NCBI RefSeq assembly: GCF_040183065.1
Contig: NC_091126.1
Span: forward strand, 146,966,204 to 147,030,203
From: Periplaneta americana
Taxonomy: Eukaryota > Arthropoda > Insecta > Blattodea > Blattidae
Reading direction: 5' to 3'
DNA: 64,000 nucleotides
The notes beneath the pieces were generated by a model. That model did not search any database. It had not been told where the DNA came from and saw nothing but the letters and a program-made list of their open reading frames with translations. This document shows, in pieces, positions 23,530 through 34,975 of this stretch (its first letter is position 1; each line of letters starts with the position of its first letter). The position numbers and the translations under genes are program-made.

Positions 23530-24660
23530 GTGGATCGCAAGTTGCAGTTTCTATTGAAGCATTTTATAAACATAGTGATTGTGATGATGCTGCCAGAAGA
23601 GAATATCAGCATCATTTTTATATATGGAAGGAATGTCCCAGTCTCACCAGAAAATACTTAATATTTTGGTTGTGAAAGGATTGAGACAAGGGTGAAACAT
23701 GTTTCCCATTTTATCCAATATATATTTACAGAAATCACTAGAAATGTAAAAATAAATGTTCTAAAATGGTGCGAGTGATCAACTTGATGTTAGAGATATA
23801 GGGTAAGGTTTGACCGAGTTCCTTTCTTTGCAAATCAATAGTTCATGGAAGTATTACCTATTGAAGAAGAAAGTGTATAGCAAGCAGTAATAGCACAAGA
23901 ATGTGAAGAGACAGAGCAGAATATATGATTAGAAAATTTACAGAAGAATATAGCAAATGAGGATTAAAAATAAATTTAGAGAAAATATTTTATATGGAAT
24001 ATTGCGAAAATTGTAGAGATTTAGTTTTTCCAAGATGGAAAAGGTTTCATTAAAGGATTTAATAGATTTGAATATTTAAGTGTCAAAATTAATAAAAAAC
24101 AGTTAGTCAAGATGATATTAAACATAGGCTAAATGAAGGAATATTAGCAATAGCGACATTAAAAGGGATATTATGGGACAAAAATATATTTTAAAACACC
24201 AAAATTCAAATATGTAAGCCAATTGCTCGAAGTACAGTGACATTAGGAGCGGAAACTTGGAAATTGAATCAAAATTTACGGTCAAAATTTACAGACAAAA
24301 TTATTATCAATGGAAATTTACTTTTTTTAGATGTTCAGTCAGACATTCTAGACATGAAAGAAGAATACTGTGGAGATTAGATGAAAAATGAAAATGGAAA
24401 ATTAAATTCTGGATTATGTACAATACAGAAAATCACACTGGTATGGACACGTGAAACATGGGAGATCAGAGGTTGTCAAAGTGAGTATTAGAAAGGATTC
24501 ACTATGGAAGAAGTGGAAGAGGTAGACCTCGAAATACATGAATGAAGGAAGTCAAGAAAGCAATGTATGAAAAATGTTACAAGAATGGGAATGGGAACAT
24601 GGAGAAGGTTGAAGAAAGATGAAAAGAGTGTAGATTTTGGGCACAGGAAAATGCTGATAA
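23530..24660 (+). pseudogene. Decayed LINE, relative of the 14.9-kb element
   Basis: Pieces in shifting frames follow the order of an RT ORF. gtgaaaggattgagacaagg encodes VKGLRQG, near 23700 MFPILSNIYL corresponds to the LSPTLFNIYI block, near 23950 comes GLKINLEK, near 24255 ETWKLNQN corresponds to EIWTLKKK, and near 24330 RCSVRHSRHERRIL matches the C-terminal region. No long frame survives. Divergence is far greater than in the 14.9-kb copy, so it is much older. Confidence 0.7.
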
Positions 24661-25041
24661 TTCACTATAAACCACTATAATAACAATAATTTTTCTTTGA
24701 AAAGTTCTTGATTAGTGGTATAATTATGTACCTATATAATTAATTCCTGAGCTGACATGAAAATATTGACAAATACATTATCAACTATAAATTCATCGTA
24801 AGACTTCATTCATGCTGTGGATCCATCATCAAAAGTTTCACAAATCAAGATTTTCTCCAGAGAAGCGAATGTGTATTACCACAGAATTGTAAATTTTTTT
24901 CCCAACATTGCAAAAATTTATACATCACCTAGAAATATGTAATGATGAAACTGTTGGATACAGTACTACAGAAGCAAAGTTCAAGAAAGATAGAAAAACA
25001 ACACGAAAAAGCTCAGATTGAAGTAGATGATTAGGTATGTA

Positions 25042-25239
25042 GTAGTACCACAGTGTAGTATATATAGTCACGAAGCTTGAGGTCATGAGAGTACTAGGAA
25101 CAATAGACCGTGTCGGTACTATTTTGCATTGTCTGTGATGAGGCGACAGTAGCGATCCTAGTGGTTAGCAACTATCTATGGATGCATATTCCCTATGTAT
25201 TAAGCTTCATGACTGTATGTATTAGATTATGGTAGTACA
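25042..25239 (+). mobile_element. MITE family M1, third copy
   Basis: Inverted ends (agtaccacagtgtagtat... and its imperfect complement) enclose an interior with agtactaggaacaatagacc, acagtagcgatcctagtgg and atgcatattccctatg, shared with 14441-14757. Confidence 0.82.
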
Positions 25240-25589
25240 TAGATTGACAAAGTAATGCAAGTTATTTACACATAATTTTCTACAATTTTTTTGCATTCAG
25301 CAATAATTTGTATAGTATAATAGTCCTACATGTTTTAAGTACACTGTCTAAAATTATGAAGCAGAGGAGAGTTTCCCATGTTTTCTGTAGTCTGTTATAT
25401 CTTTGTTTGAATTTGTAATGAACATTACCAATGGTTTTTTAATTTATTTTTTATTATATAACAAAATTGCGAATGTTCTTGTGTGTTTCTGTTCTCTAAG
25501 GATTAATAATATTAAGTAATAAAAAAATGAAATATTGCACTCACTAAACTTCTTTGGTTTTTTTTTTTTTTGTTAACATTTAAATGAAA

Positions 25590-25875
25590 ATGTCACTTTG
25601 TATGACAGCTGAAGAGTTCACTGCAAGAATGATGGATGTCACTTTCTTGTCGAAAATGAACCAAGACTGTCAATGCATAGGTTAAGACATATAGAATGTA
25701 CATAGAGAGTTATATGACATTAACACCGATAGTCACTGTCCAGTAATGATCGGAAAATCACAGTTAAGCTTTGAGCGCTAAGTATTTCAAACTTTCAATT
25801 GCTTCTCCTGCAAAATGTATTCCAAATGACATCCATCATTCTTGCAGTGGACTCTTCAGTTATCATGGACTGACC
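25590..25875. mobile_element. MITE with ~45-bp inverted ends
   Basis: The left end tgacagctgaagagttcact and gcaagaatgatggatgtcac is mirrored by tgacatccatcattcttgca and gtggactcttcagttatcat at the right. The interior of about 190 bp has no ORF. Superfamily is unknown. Confidence 0.75.
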
Positions 25876-26279
25876 CCTCTGACATGAAAATTTTAACAAA
25901 CGCACAGACTAACTTATCAGTTCATATTATTTTAATTTTTCAAATAAAACACCCGTACTTTTAGTAAAAATTATTATTTTTCACATGCATCACCCCCTCT
26001 TGAACTGACCTTTATTTAAAAAATAAATATGAAGAAATCCTATCCCATACTTGAGAAGAAATATGCTGTACACAGGTAGACAAATGGATGAACAGACAGA
26101 CATGTAGACAGCACACCAAAAACAACTATTTTGTTGGTCTGTGATGATGAAAATATTTCCCTGATAATCTTCAAGTCTTATTTTTTACAGCATCAGAATA
26201 TGTTCACTATTTACTTAGTATACTACTGAGAAATAAAATTGCATCTATCTACCACCACAGATTAAAATATTTCTTCCAG

Positions 26280-26475
26280 AGTACATCAACAGCAAATTGA
26301 GAAGACCCATAACAGAGGAACCCCAAGAGACATACAACACAGGAACAACAGATAAACAAAAGATTTCAGGGTGCAACACAATTAACTGGAAAAAGACATT
26401 TACGGATTACTGTGAGAAGTGTTCCCTGCATGGTTTGAAGTATGTTGGTGACTTACAATTACATCCTTTGGAAAG
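26280..26475 (+). CDS. ppk: ppk exon A: cytoplasmic N-terminus with HG motif
   Basis: Encodes about 65 residues ending TFTDYCEKCSLHGLKYVGDL then QLHPLER. The FxxYCxxxSLHGxKYxxD pattern is the conserved N-terminal block of DEG/ENaC subunits, and the His-Gly pair is the gating motif just before TM1. The donor is GAAAG/gtaaga (exon ends 26475, phase 2) and joins the G at 50122 to make LER-IFW, the usual TM1 lead-in. The acceptor is most likely ttcttccag at 26279. An alternative is cag at 26260, adding six codons in the same frame. There is no in-frame ATG back to the stop at 26234, so the start codon lies in an upstream exon I could not find. The residues before the block are acidic and Thr-rich with no conserved motif. 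Confidence 0.88.
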
Positions 26476-26589
26476 GTAAGACTTCATTAGAAAGCCTAAC
26501 TTATGTGAAGATTACAAAGTCTGTTCTGTTCAGCTAAGGAATCTTCGGAATGCTTGGAGGTAACAATATACTTTCTTTTTGGAAAACAT

Positions 26590-26770
26590 ATTATGTGTCT
26601 TTCAAGTGTTAAATTTCATGTTACCTTGTTAACATGTTTTGGCCTGCTATTGGCCATCATCAGAACTGGTTGTTGCTGGTCTTGGCGCCTTTTGTTTCGT
26701 TTCCTGTGGGAGTGTCTTTGTGTAGTGTAATGTGGAAACAGGAAACAAAACAAAATGTGTAATGTTTCAG
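26590..26770 (-). mobile_element. Penelope-like element 3' end fragment
   Basis: The + strand module gtgttaaatttcatgttacc then ttgttaacatgttttggcc and ggccatcatcagaactggtt is the same as that at 54063-54150 and 63748-63835. Read on the minus strand it contains the C-terminal codons of the element's ORF (…KAPRPATTSSDDG). It lies about 115 bp inside intron 1 of the channel gene. A small internal palindrome (tttgtttcgtttcctgtg and acaggaaacaaaacaaaa) suggests a foldback end. Confidence 0.72.
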
Positions 26771-26811
26771 GAGCCAGGGCAAAAATACACATCGCCTAGA
26801 TGTCATTGAGA

Positions 26812-26985
26812 CTTTTACTCTGATTTCACATAACCAGAAATGAATGTATTTAGACACCTGTGACAAAAGATTCACGTATTGTTGAGATCATGAAATTGCT
26901 GCGACAACAATTCAGCTAGTGTGCTCTGATTCTATACAAACTGAAGTGAATGTATTTAAACACCTGCGAGAATGAAGTCGCGTGG
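26812..26985. repeat. Local tandem duplication, ~110-bp period
   Basis: gaatgtatttagacacctgt near 26840 and gaatgtatttaaacacctgc near 26949 are the cores of two diverged units, each preceded by a ctctgatt motif. Confidence 0.6.
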
Positions 26986-27009
26986 TGTGTAAATTTTCAA
27001 TTCCACAAG

Positions 27010-27184
27010 TTTTACTACACAACCTAGCAAAGAACCAATGTTTGATCGATTTGCTTACAAATTTAACCACTGAGATGCTGAAAGAAAGTAGTAGTAGAAA
27101 AGATTTATTGAAGAAATGGCTTTCTGAAGAAAAATATTTTCTACTGATGCGAAAATCATGTTCTATGCAATATGTAACACACAG
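27010..27184 (+). CDS. Candidate exon of a nested gene (unassigned)
   Basis: Frame open from 26976 to a textbook donor acacag/gtaagt at 27185, phase 2. It encodes LLHNLAKNQCLIDLLTNLTT then EMLKESSSRKDLLKKWLSEE and KYFLLMRKSCSMQYVTHR, a charged helical-looking sequence unlike the transposon proteins here. The first in-frame ATG is at about 27075. If the exon starts at a weak acceptor ending 27009, an upstream exon is needed. The donor phase matches the acceptor at 28231. I do not recognise the family. It lies inside ppk intron 1 on the same strand. It could equally be an alternative exon or a chance frame. Confidence 0.35.
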
Positions 27185-27669
27185 GTAAGTTTCAGTCATC
27201 TAATAACTTGACAATATCACTTCATTCGATTTTTTTCTTTTTACTTTCAGAAATTAATTTTGTTAATGGGAACTTGGGTATTTTCTTAGCAATTTATAAT
27301 TCACTTGATTTGCTACAGTGTTGATTTAGTCAAGTTAGTTTTTCTGCTGCAGACGACATGTAAAAAAAATTTCTAACTCCAACAGCATAAAGGGCAGCCC
27401 AACACAGCAACAAAATAATTAAGAAAGAGTCAGGACCTTACCCCTAACGTGCTTCCAGGCTCTGGGTAAAAAAGAAATGAATTTTATAAAGATTTATTTG
27501 ATGTTATGGTTGCTGTCAATTTGCCTTGGCTGTCCTTGAATAATAGTCTTTTTTTTTAATTTTCTAGAAAAAATACACCAACTGAAATATCCCTGCTGAA
27601 TCAACACTCAAAAAGTGTTACCTTCAAGGTTTGTAAGAGTCAATAAGTTTAACTTTTTACTATTTCATC

Positions 27670-28035
27670 TTTACTTACTTACTTACTCATTTACTTCCTT
27701 ACTTATGGCTTTTAAGAAACCCAGAGGTTCATTGCCACTCTCACATAAGCCCGCCATCGGTCCCTATCCTTAGCAAGATTAATCCAATCTCTATCATCAT
27801 ATCCCATCTCCCTCAAATCCATTTAATATCCTCCCATCTACGTCTCGGCCTCCCCAAAAGTCTTTTTCCCCTCAGGCCTCCCAACTAACACTCCATATAC
27901 ATTTCTGGATTCGCTCATACATGCTACATGCCCTGCCCATCTCAAACGTCTGGATTTAATGTTCCTAATTATGTCAGTTCTGCATTGTGTAACTTTCTCC
28001 ATTCTCCTGTAACTTCATCCCGCTTAGTCCAAGGA
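27670..28035 (-). pseudogene. RTE-like LINE 3' fragment
   Basis: On the minus strand this keeps the end of the family seen at 2690-3910: the GHVARMxESRNxYxVLVG and RRRWxDxKMDLREMGYDDRD regions, then a 3' untranslated end. The + strand start is an (ACTT)n microsatellite at about 27671-27705, the element's tail. It breaks off at about 28035. Confidence 0.82.
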
Positions 28036-28044
28036 CTTGTCCAA

Positions 28045-28135
28045 CACAAGTTATAAAGCGAGCATATTCCAGGGATCGAATCAAGTTCTACAGGATTATA
28101 AGTCCAATACTCTAGCCACTAGACCAGCATGGTGG
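28045..28135 (-). mobile_element. tRNA-like SINE head fragment
   Basis: Read on the minus strand, gtctagtggctagagtattg resembles a pol III A box, and a GATTCGATCCC follows as a B box about 45 bp later. It abuts the truncated LINE end. No body or tail is visible. Confidence 0.5.
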
Positions 28136-28230
28136 TTGGTTAGAAAATTTTAAGAGCAATTATTCGACTTCAAATTTACGAATTTATGTTCAATATTTTT
28201 CATCTTTCATGTTTGATATATTCTTTGCAG

Positions 28231-28384
28231 GGATTTCAAAACAGTTCCATTGTTGTTTAACTTCTTGAACTTCCAACAGTTTCCAACATTACAATTATTT
28301 GGGACTGAATATAGACACAGTCAAAACTTAAAATTAGAAAAGGAACAGGAAAGCCAAATTGCTAAAAATGAAACAGGAGCATAA
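28231..28384 (+). CDS. Candidate terminal exon of the nested gene
   Basis: After a good acceptor (ttgatatattctttgcag, ending 28230), the phase-2 frame continues G-GAT-TTC as DFKTVPLLFNFLNFQQFPTL then QLFGTEYRHSQNLKLEKEQE and SQIAKNETGA, and stops at TAA 28382-28384. An AATAAA lies at 28571. Joined to 27010-27184 it would give a continuous C-terminus of about 108 residues. The intron of about 1 kb holds an RTE fragment and a SINE head. No known domain is seen. The matched splice phase, the stop and the polyadenylation signal are the only support. Confidence 0.35.
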
Positions 28385-28399
28385 TTTCAGAAACCAATG

Positions 28400-29770
28400 C
28401 AAGTACATCTTCAGTGTTGTGTGATACGACTTCTATTACAACTAATTACAACAGTGAAAGTGGCTTTAATGACAATAACAATCAGTGTCCATATAATGAA
28501 TACTGTATAATGACAGTGGTACATGTGTAAATGAAAGAAGTAAAATTAGTGATGGTCAAGCTTTCTCAGCAATAAACGAAGTAAAGAGAAACTGTTTCAC
28601 TAGTCAAGGGGCGAAACAAAAATTTGGGTGATTTCAGATGTAGCAAAAAGTTGAGGATGGTGATCACTGAAGATACTGTACTACATAATTATTGATATTT
28701 AAAGCTATATTTAATTTTACTGCTAAGCATCATTTCCTCTTTTTTTTTTTTTTTTTATTAATTTCATTTTTACATTCATTATTCTTTTTTTTGTGTTGTT
28801 TTTGTTTCGAATAAATTTTCGTAGATCATTATTTACGTTGAGAGGACAGCATTTCTTTTAATGGCCTGGGGTGGCAAAAATGTTAAATGCAGGCATACAT
28901 GAAAATTATTATAATTAATTACCTTTGGAGCTGATGGCTGCAAATAAGTAGGATAAGCAGGAAAATCATTTGACACAGCATTCTCTCGTAATCTTGGGCC
29001 TCATTAATATGTGATTCTCTTGATCAGTGGTAAAATGTTCAGTGCAAATGAAACTATTATCCTTAGGTGTCCAAGTGTTTCTCTTTACAGCTTTCACCCA
29101 TGATTATGCGTCAGGTCTTTAGGAAACCTTCAAAAAGACAAATACAACAGTCATGATAACCACGAAGGAGAAAATTACATAAAGAATGAACTACTATAAT
29201 GAATAAACATGGTACTCAATTACCTGTCGAAAGCTATCACTGTCACTTCTATTAATTTGCATTTCTAATTTATTTTCAAACACTCCAGTTTGTGATCAAC
29301 AAAAGCTTCTTCACTCACCACTTTATATGGTCTGATGGAAATGCCACCTGACTGGTACTAACAAACATGGCCACTGCTAGTGCACAAGAGTACCATGTTT
29401 TTTTTTTCTGATAAGGGTATCTCCATTGTTCTTTTAAATTTCTTGATTGTCCTTGCAGTCAATGAGAGCAATATTTGACGCAAAGAATATAGACTTATAT
29501 CTCAAATGAACTTCAGTCAGCAGAGCAACTGGCTACAGACTGGAAGGTTCCAGGTTCAATCTCTAGTGATACTGGAATTTTTCTCTTTGCCAAAACTTCA
29601 AGAATGGCTCTGGAATCGACTCAGGATCCTGTAAAATTTGAATAGCAGGTCTTTACCAAGTGTAAGAGAGGATTTGAGCAACATGCTGACCACATAACCT
29701 CATTCTACATTTATGTCTTCTATATGCCTTCACAGTATCCAAGGAAAATATCTTCATCTTTTTATATTTC
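28400..29770. other. Intronic non-coding stretch
   Basis: Nothing recognised apart from T-rich runs near 28739. One B-box-like piece near 29545 (ggttccaggttcaatctc) hints at a decayed SINE. Confidence 0.4.
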
Positions 29771-29775
29771 AAACC

Positions 29776-30425
29776 AAAACACTTTTATTCTGTAGTGTCA
29801 TCAATGGATGGATGTATGTCCCACATCATAGCCATGTGGTTCAAAGTATCATGCCTTTAGCCTAGCAATACAGAATGATTGCTGGTTCGAGTTCTCTAAA
29901 GGGAAGGAAGTTTCTCATGAATTTTCGCCGAAGTTTATGGGACTGGTGCCCATGCAGCATCATGACGAAACAGGAGAGCTACAGTGAATAGCCAAATCCA
30001 GTTTCTAAAGCCAGCTATAATGTTTGGGGGTCTTTGTGTTATCCATATGTTAATTCTGTACAGGTTGGATGAACATTCATATCTGCTGAGGCATGTGGAA
30101 AACACTTTTATTCTGTAGTGTAATCAATGCATGGATGTATATTTCACACCATAGCCACGTGATTCAAAGTATCATGCCTTTAGACTAGCAATACAGAATA
30201 AGTGCTGGTTCGAGTCATCTAGAGGGAAGAAAGTTTCTCATGAATCTTCGCCCAAGTGTATGGGATTGGTGCTCATGCAGCATCATGACGAAACATGAGA
30301 GTTACAGTGAATACCAAATCCAGATTCTAAAGCCAGTTATAATGTTTGGGGAGCCTTCGTGTTATCCATATGTTAACCCCGTACAGGATGGATGGTTATT
30401 CACTACTGTTGAGGCATGTGGATGT
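29776..30425 (+). repeat. Tandem duplication of a tRNA-SINE-like unit (323 bp)
   Basis: Two diverged units, 29776-30098 and 30099-30425, run in the same direction. Both start aaaacacttttattctgtag, carry gctggttcgagt (B-box-like), gaaagtttctcatgaat / gaagtttctcatgaattttc and gcagcatcatgacgaaac, and end in gctgaggcatgtgg / gttgaggcatgtgg. A third, shorter relative lies at 36700-36830. Tandem rather than dispersed arrangement suggests unequal crossing-over after insertion. Confidence 0.8.
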
Positions 30426-31264
30426 GAAACCAGTAGTTGGCTGATGATTCTTGGCCCTCTAAGTGCTGTCACATCACGGATTTATTTGTTTTTAAATCAA
30501 TGGATGCAAAATATCTGGGGAATGGATAAAACAAATTTTTAATTAACATAAAATTTAATCCTATTCTTACTGCATATTTAATTTCAAACCAGAGTTAAAA
30601 TTATCCAAAGTACAGAGGGGAAAATATACAAATAAAACTTTACAAATTAAAATTATTTTAAAAACCAGATTTATCTCTTCAGACAGCTGTAAACTTTACA
30701 CAGCTATGCAGGAAATGAAATTGGATGCTAAGAAATTAGTCTTATGATCGTGCATGCCCAAATGTTAAAACAGTACAAGGCACCAAAGATTATATCAAAC
30801 TAATTACGGCTTTTACTAGCATATGTTACTCCCAACCAAACAGAATCAAATTCTGTTCACCGAGTAGTGTATTCTTTGCCCTTTCAACCTGTCAGTGAAT
30901 TATGTGTAGGATATGCGAACAACAGTCAAGATAAATTTAAATAATATATTTTGTATTTTGTCAGACAAAAAATAACAAAATGACAACAAAAGCAAAACTA
31001 AAATTTTAAACTGAGACAGTATTGGTTAAATTAGGACACATGGTGAGCCTATATACATTGGATAGCAAATCAGTAAACACATACAGAGGGCTATTACATT
31101 AGGCATATTTCATAAATATGGAAATGTATTTCGACATTTGTGGATATGAATATGATGTTTAAGAGGTCATAAAATGTTGATCAATGAAGCACTCTCCATC
31201 CTAAAGGCTTATATTTATTTCATTACACCAGTCATCAAAGAAAATTTGAAAATTTTACAATGCG

Positions 31265-32400
31265 GGAGAACCTACTGAAGAGTCATTCTATGTCAAATCA
31301 ACACAGTTTCCAATTAAAGTCTCCCTTGACCCCTCAGATTTTGATGAAACTTGTTATATCAAGTGTACTTACATAGGTATGAAAGATTTTTTTTGTCTTC
31401 CGTTCAAAAGTTACTAATTATTAATTATGCTGCGCGCTGAAGTAGTTAATTATTATTTTCTCTGGAACCAGATGAACACAGTCTTGGCAAAATCTCATTT
31501 TGAAGTGTTTTCGATGAGCTTCAATTTGATGTGTAATATGTCAGGGGATACAATACAAAAATTTTTCTTAAAACGAAATTTAAAAATTAAAATTTCTAAG
31601 AAAACAATATATTTTTTTTTAATATCTAAAATAAATCAGAAAACTGCTCCATACTATCATCTTACACCTCGCGAAGTTTCACTTTGGAATCATAATGAGA
31701 TCAGGTAATGCAGTGAGTAAAAGTTGCACATGTAAGAAAAAAGTCAGCATAACCAATTTATCTTTTGATAATGCTAACTCAGGTCCATCGGTCTTCTGTT
31801 TGGTGCAGAAAGTCATTCATGACCTTAGTAATATTCTTCTATTTATCTTCAGGTAGAACATAAGCCAAACAAGTTCGCATGTAGGAACTCACTTTGCAAA
31901 TTACATCAGTAGAAGTATCCAGAGTACATCAAGTGTTGAGAGTTAGTTAAAACAATGAGAAGGTCCTGATGGGTGAATAAATGTAACTTTCACTTCATTT
32001 TCACCTCCATTTCTCCCTAAAACAGCTCTGCCATCACCTACTAATTGCATATAGAAATTATATAACCAAAGTCTAACATATCTCCATGAGGGATAACTAG
32101 TTGATAAGGGGACAAAGAAAAACAACTTTTTTGTTCCACATCTTGAGGGAATGAAAACATGGAGCTTTTTGAGTTCCTGGAATTCCCATAATCTTACTGA
32201 ATAGTATTGCCAGCTGTGGTTCATTTTCTATATACTCTTCTTGCGTAACATTTATATAAAGTCTGTGGTCTTGGAAAGTTCAAGCTTTGCCCATTCATGG
32301 AGTTGGAAAGGTGTCTTCATCTGATTTTGGTATGGCCTTTGCAGACTTGTCCTTCCTTCCTCCCTTTTAACTGTACTCTAAACCAGGATCATCAGCTCGG
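31265..32400 (-). mobile_element. Decayed coding repeat family R, copy A
   Basis: The minus strand has broken coding sequence: a VKR-like piece near 32390, then HTKIR near 32320 and LWEFQELKKLHVFIPSRCGT near 32150-32190. The remainder down to 31265 behaves as a 3' untranslated region ending in tctatgtcaaatcaacacag. The same order is found in copy B (36835-39080, minus) and copy C (39380-42190, plus). Together they resemble the C-terminal half of a repetitive arthropod protein of unknown function. No intact frame exists. Confidence 0.7.
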
Positions 32401-32678
32401 AGCATTTAGGATTCGGAGTAAGCTTGCTCGACGTGTGAAGGGGCAGGAGAAGCTTTCAGAGCAGTGAAGGGGAAAGTGGCGACATACGCAGTGAACTTCA
32501 GTTGAAATAACATTTCATGTGTATCCTACTCGGGAAAGTGTTTGCAATGAGGACGACACAAATAAGAATAGACATCAACGGCAATAGGCTTCAACCATTC
32601 GTGGGAAAAAGCCTATGCAATTACTGAATATAATACATGTTGAATCTTTCGTACACTACTTTTAACACTTGAATATAA

Positions 32679-33124
32679 ATAATTGATTAAATGGCGATCT
32701 TACTCGTATTAATTATGTAAGCATGTGCGGCTTACAGCTGTTTTGGTGCTACTTGACACCATCCTCAGAGCCTACTAGATCTCGGCGCTATCTCAACTTC
32801 GCTGCCTGTTGTGTGGGTGCGTTCATGTGATGAAGAGTTGTGTCAAATAGTGTGTGTGTTCTGAAATTGATCTGTGTGTTGAGAATTTGATTAACACTAA
32901 AACACACCCTAATCAAATTCTCAACACATAGATCAATTTCAGAACACACACACACTATTTGATACAACTCTTCATCACACGAACGCACCCACACAACAGG
33001 CAGCAAAGTTGAGATAGCGCCGAGATCTAGTAGGCTCTGAGGATGGTGTCAAGTAGCACCGAAACAGCTGTAAGCCGCACATGCTTACATAATTAACACG
33101 AGTAAGATCGCCATTTAATCAATT
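32679..33124. mobile_element. Near-perfect Penelope-derived palindrome
   Basis: Two arms of about 215 bp (32679-32893 and 32910-33124) are reverse complements with only a few mismatches around a 16-bp loop. Each arm, read towards its outer end, encodes LNTQINFRTHTLFDTTLHHM, the C-terminal region also seen in the Penelope-like ORF at 54.1 kb (LNTQLNFKTYTLFDSTLYHR). It then carries a module ending caagtagcaccgaaacagct. The structure is two 3' ends of one element joined end to end in inverted orientation. Confidence 0.88.
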
Positions 33125-33319
33125 ATGAATATAATAAGACAAAATATATTGAATCTCGTTAAAATATTCAATTAACATACAGCGACATTAATAGACTTTT
33201 TTATGCTAACTAGTATGCAAAATACTTCGTCAGAAAGGGATAGCGATACTTGAAGAGTTTAAAAAGTAATGTTTGTAGACGTAAGTACATATTATATTAT
33301 TATTTCACGATAAATACTT

Positions 33320-34975
33320 GATATGGCAAAAAAAAATACAAAAACGCAACTCACTGAAAAAATTAAAGCTCAGAAATTTTTTTCATTACAATTAGACGAA
33401 TCTACAGACATCCTGAAGAACAGCATTTACTTACAAATGTACCATATATTGACTGTGATCAAAGTGACATAAAGGAAGAATCTTAAACGTTTCTGAATTA
33501 CCTACGTACTTACACTACCAGCAATGAAATTTTCGAAGTTTTATAGTATAGTTTCATTGAAGAGCGAGGTCCAACAAAACTGACACCTGAGTTTAATTCT
33601 GTCTTGTCTCAATCTATTACAATGATTACTTATTTAAAAAATAGTGCTTCAAATACAAGATTGTTAAAATAATTGTGCGATAAAATGGGCTTCATTTATC
33701 AAAATCATCTTTCCCATTCGGAAGCTCGCTGGGTGTCCCGTAGTTAAGACAGAAGTTTTATATGATATTCCTATTGAATTTGGTATTCCCAAGAAACCAG
33801 TTTGATTAATTAAAATGTGTCTCAGTGAAACGTACAGCAAAGTCCATATAGGTCAGTTTGTGTCAGATACTTTTCCAATTCACTCCAGGCTAAAGCAAGG
33901 TGATGCACTATCACCTTTACTTTTTAACTTTGCTCTAGTCTAGAGTATGCCATTAGAAAAGTCCAGGATAACAGAGAGGGTGTTGAACTGAAAGGGTTAC
34001 ATCAGCTGCTTGTCTATGCAGATGACGTGAATATGTTAGGAGAAAACCCACAAACTATTACAGAACACACGGGAATTTTACTTGAAGCAAGTAAAGAAAT
34101 AGGTTTGGAAGTAAATCCCGAAAAGACAAAGTATACGATTATGTCTCGTGGCCAGAATATTGTACGAAATGGAAATATAAAAATTGAAAATTTATCCTTC
34201 GAAGAGGTGGAAAAATTCAAATATCTTGGAGCAACAGTAACAAATATAAATGGCACTCGGGAGGAAATTAAATGCAGAATAAATATGGCAAATGCCTGTT
34301 ATTATTTGGATGAGAAATTTTGTCATCCAGGCTGCTCTCAAAAAAGCTCAAAGTTAGAATTTAAAAAACAGTTATATTACTGGTTATGTATTGTTGTGAA
34401 ACTTGGACTGTCACTTTGAGAGAGGAACAGAGTTTAAGGGTATTCGAGAATAAGGTGCTTAGGAAAATATTTGGGGCTAAGAGGGATGAAGTTACAGGAG
34501 AATGGAGAAAGTTACACAATGCAGAACTGCACGCATTGTATTCTTCACCTGACATAATTTGGAACATTAAATCAGACGTTTGAGATGGGCAGGGCATGTA
34601 GCATGTATGGGAGAATCCAGAAATGCATATAGTGTGTTAGTTGGGAGCCCGGAGGGAAAAAGATCTTTGGGGAGGCCGAGACGTAGATGGAAGGATAATA
34701 TTAAAATGGATTTGAGGGAGGTGGGATATGATGGTAGAGACTGGATTAATCTTGCACAGGATAGGGACCGATGGTGGGCTTATGTGAGGGCAGCAATGAA
34801 TCTTCGAGTTCCTTAAAAGCCATAAGTAAGTAGGTTAGTTAAATGTATACGCTTTAAAAAAATTGGAAAGTTATTTACGAGTAAATTTGTTGGGACCAGG
34901 CCCTGGTCTAAGAGAAAACGAATTTACTGGGCCACGGTCTGTCAAAGGTTGAGAACCACTGGGATAGACAGTCCA
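33320..34975 (+). pseudogene. hAT transposase remnant with right end
   Basis: About 33360-33410 reads KFFSLQLDESTDI, the start of the hAT catalytic domain in SCAND3/ZBED5-like transposases. After frame breaks, ASNTRLLK and QNHLSHSEARWVSR (about 33650-33740) follow in the expected order. An RTE LINE (33745-34832) then interrupts. The right terminus gagaaccactg at about 34965, preceded by ggccacggtctgtcaaaggt, is a hAT-type end. No matching left end was found. Stops occur throughout. Confidence 0.75.
33745..34832 (+). pseudogene. RTE-like LINE copy, inserted in hAT remnant
   Basis: The same family as 2690-3910, in + orientation. It begins mid-RT (REVLYD, then IPIEFGIPKKPV), then [92 protein letters not shown] and the end AAMNLRVP, followed by aaaagccataagtaagtag. 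Frames break at several points. tagttaa flanks both sides and may be the target duplication. It separates the hAT catalytic relic from the hAT right end. Confidence 0.88.

Noticed and set aside
27567-27628. Exon-like piece (tttctag/...aag/gtttgt) between the two nested-gene candidates
   Set aside because: At about 62 bp it would break the phase between the flanking candidate exons, and the donor is poor.
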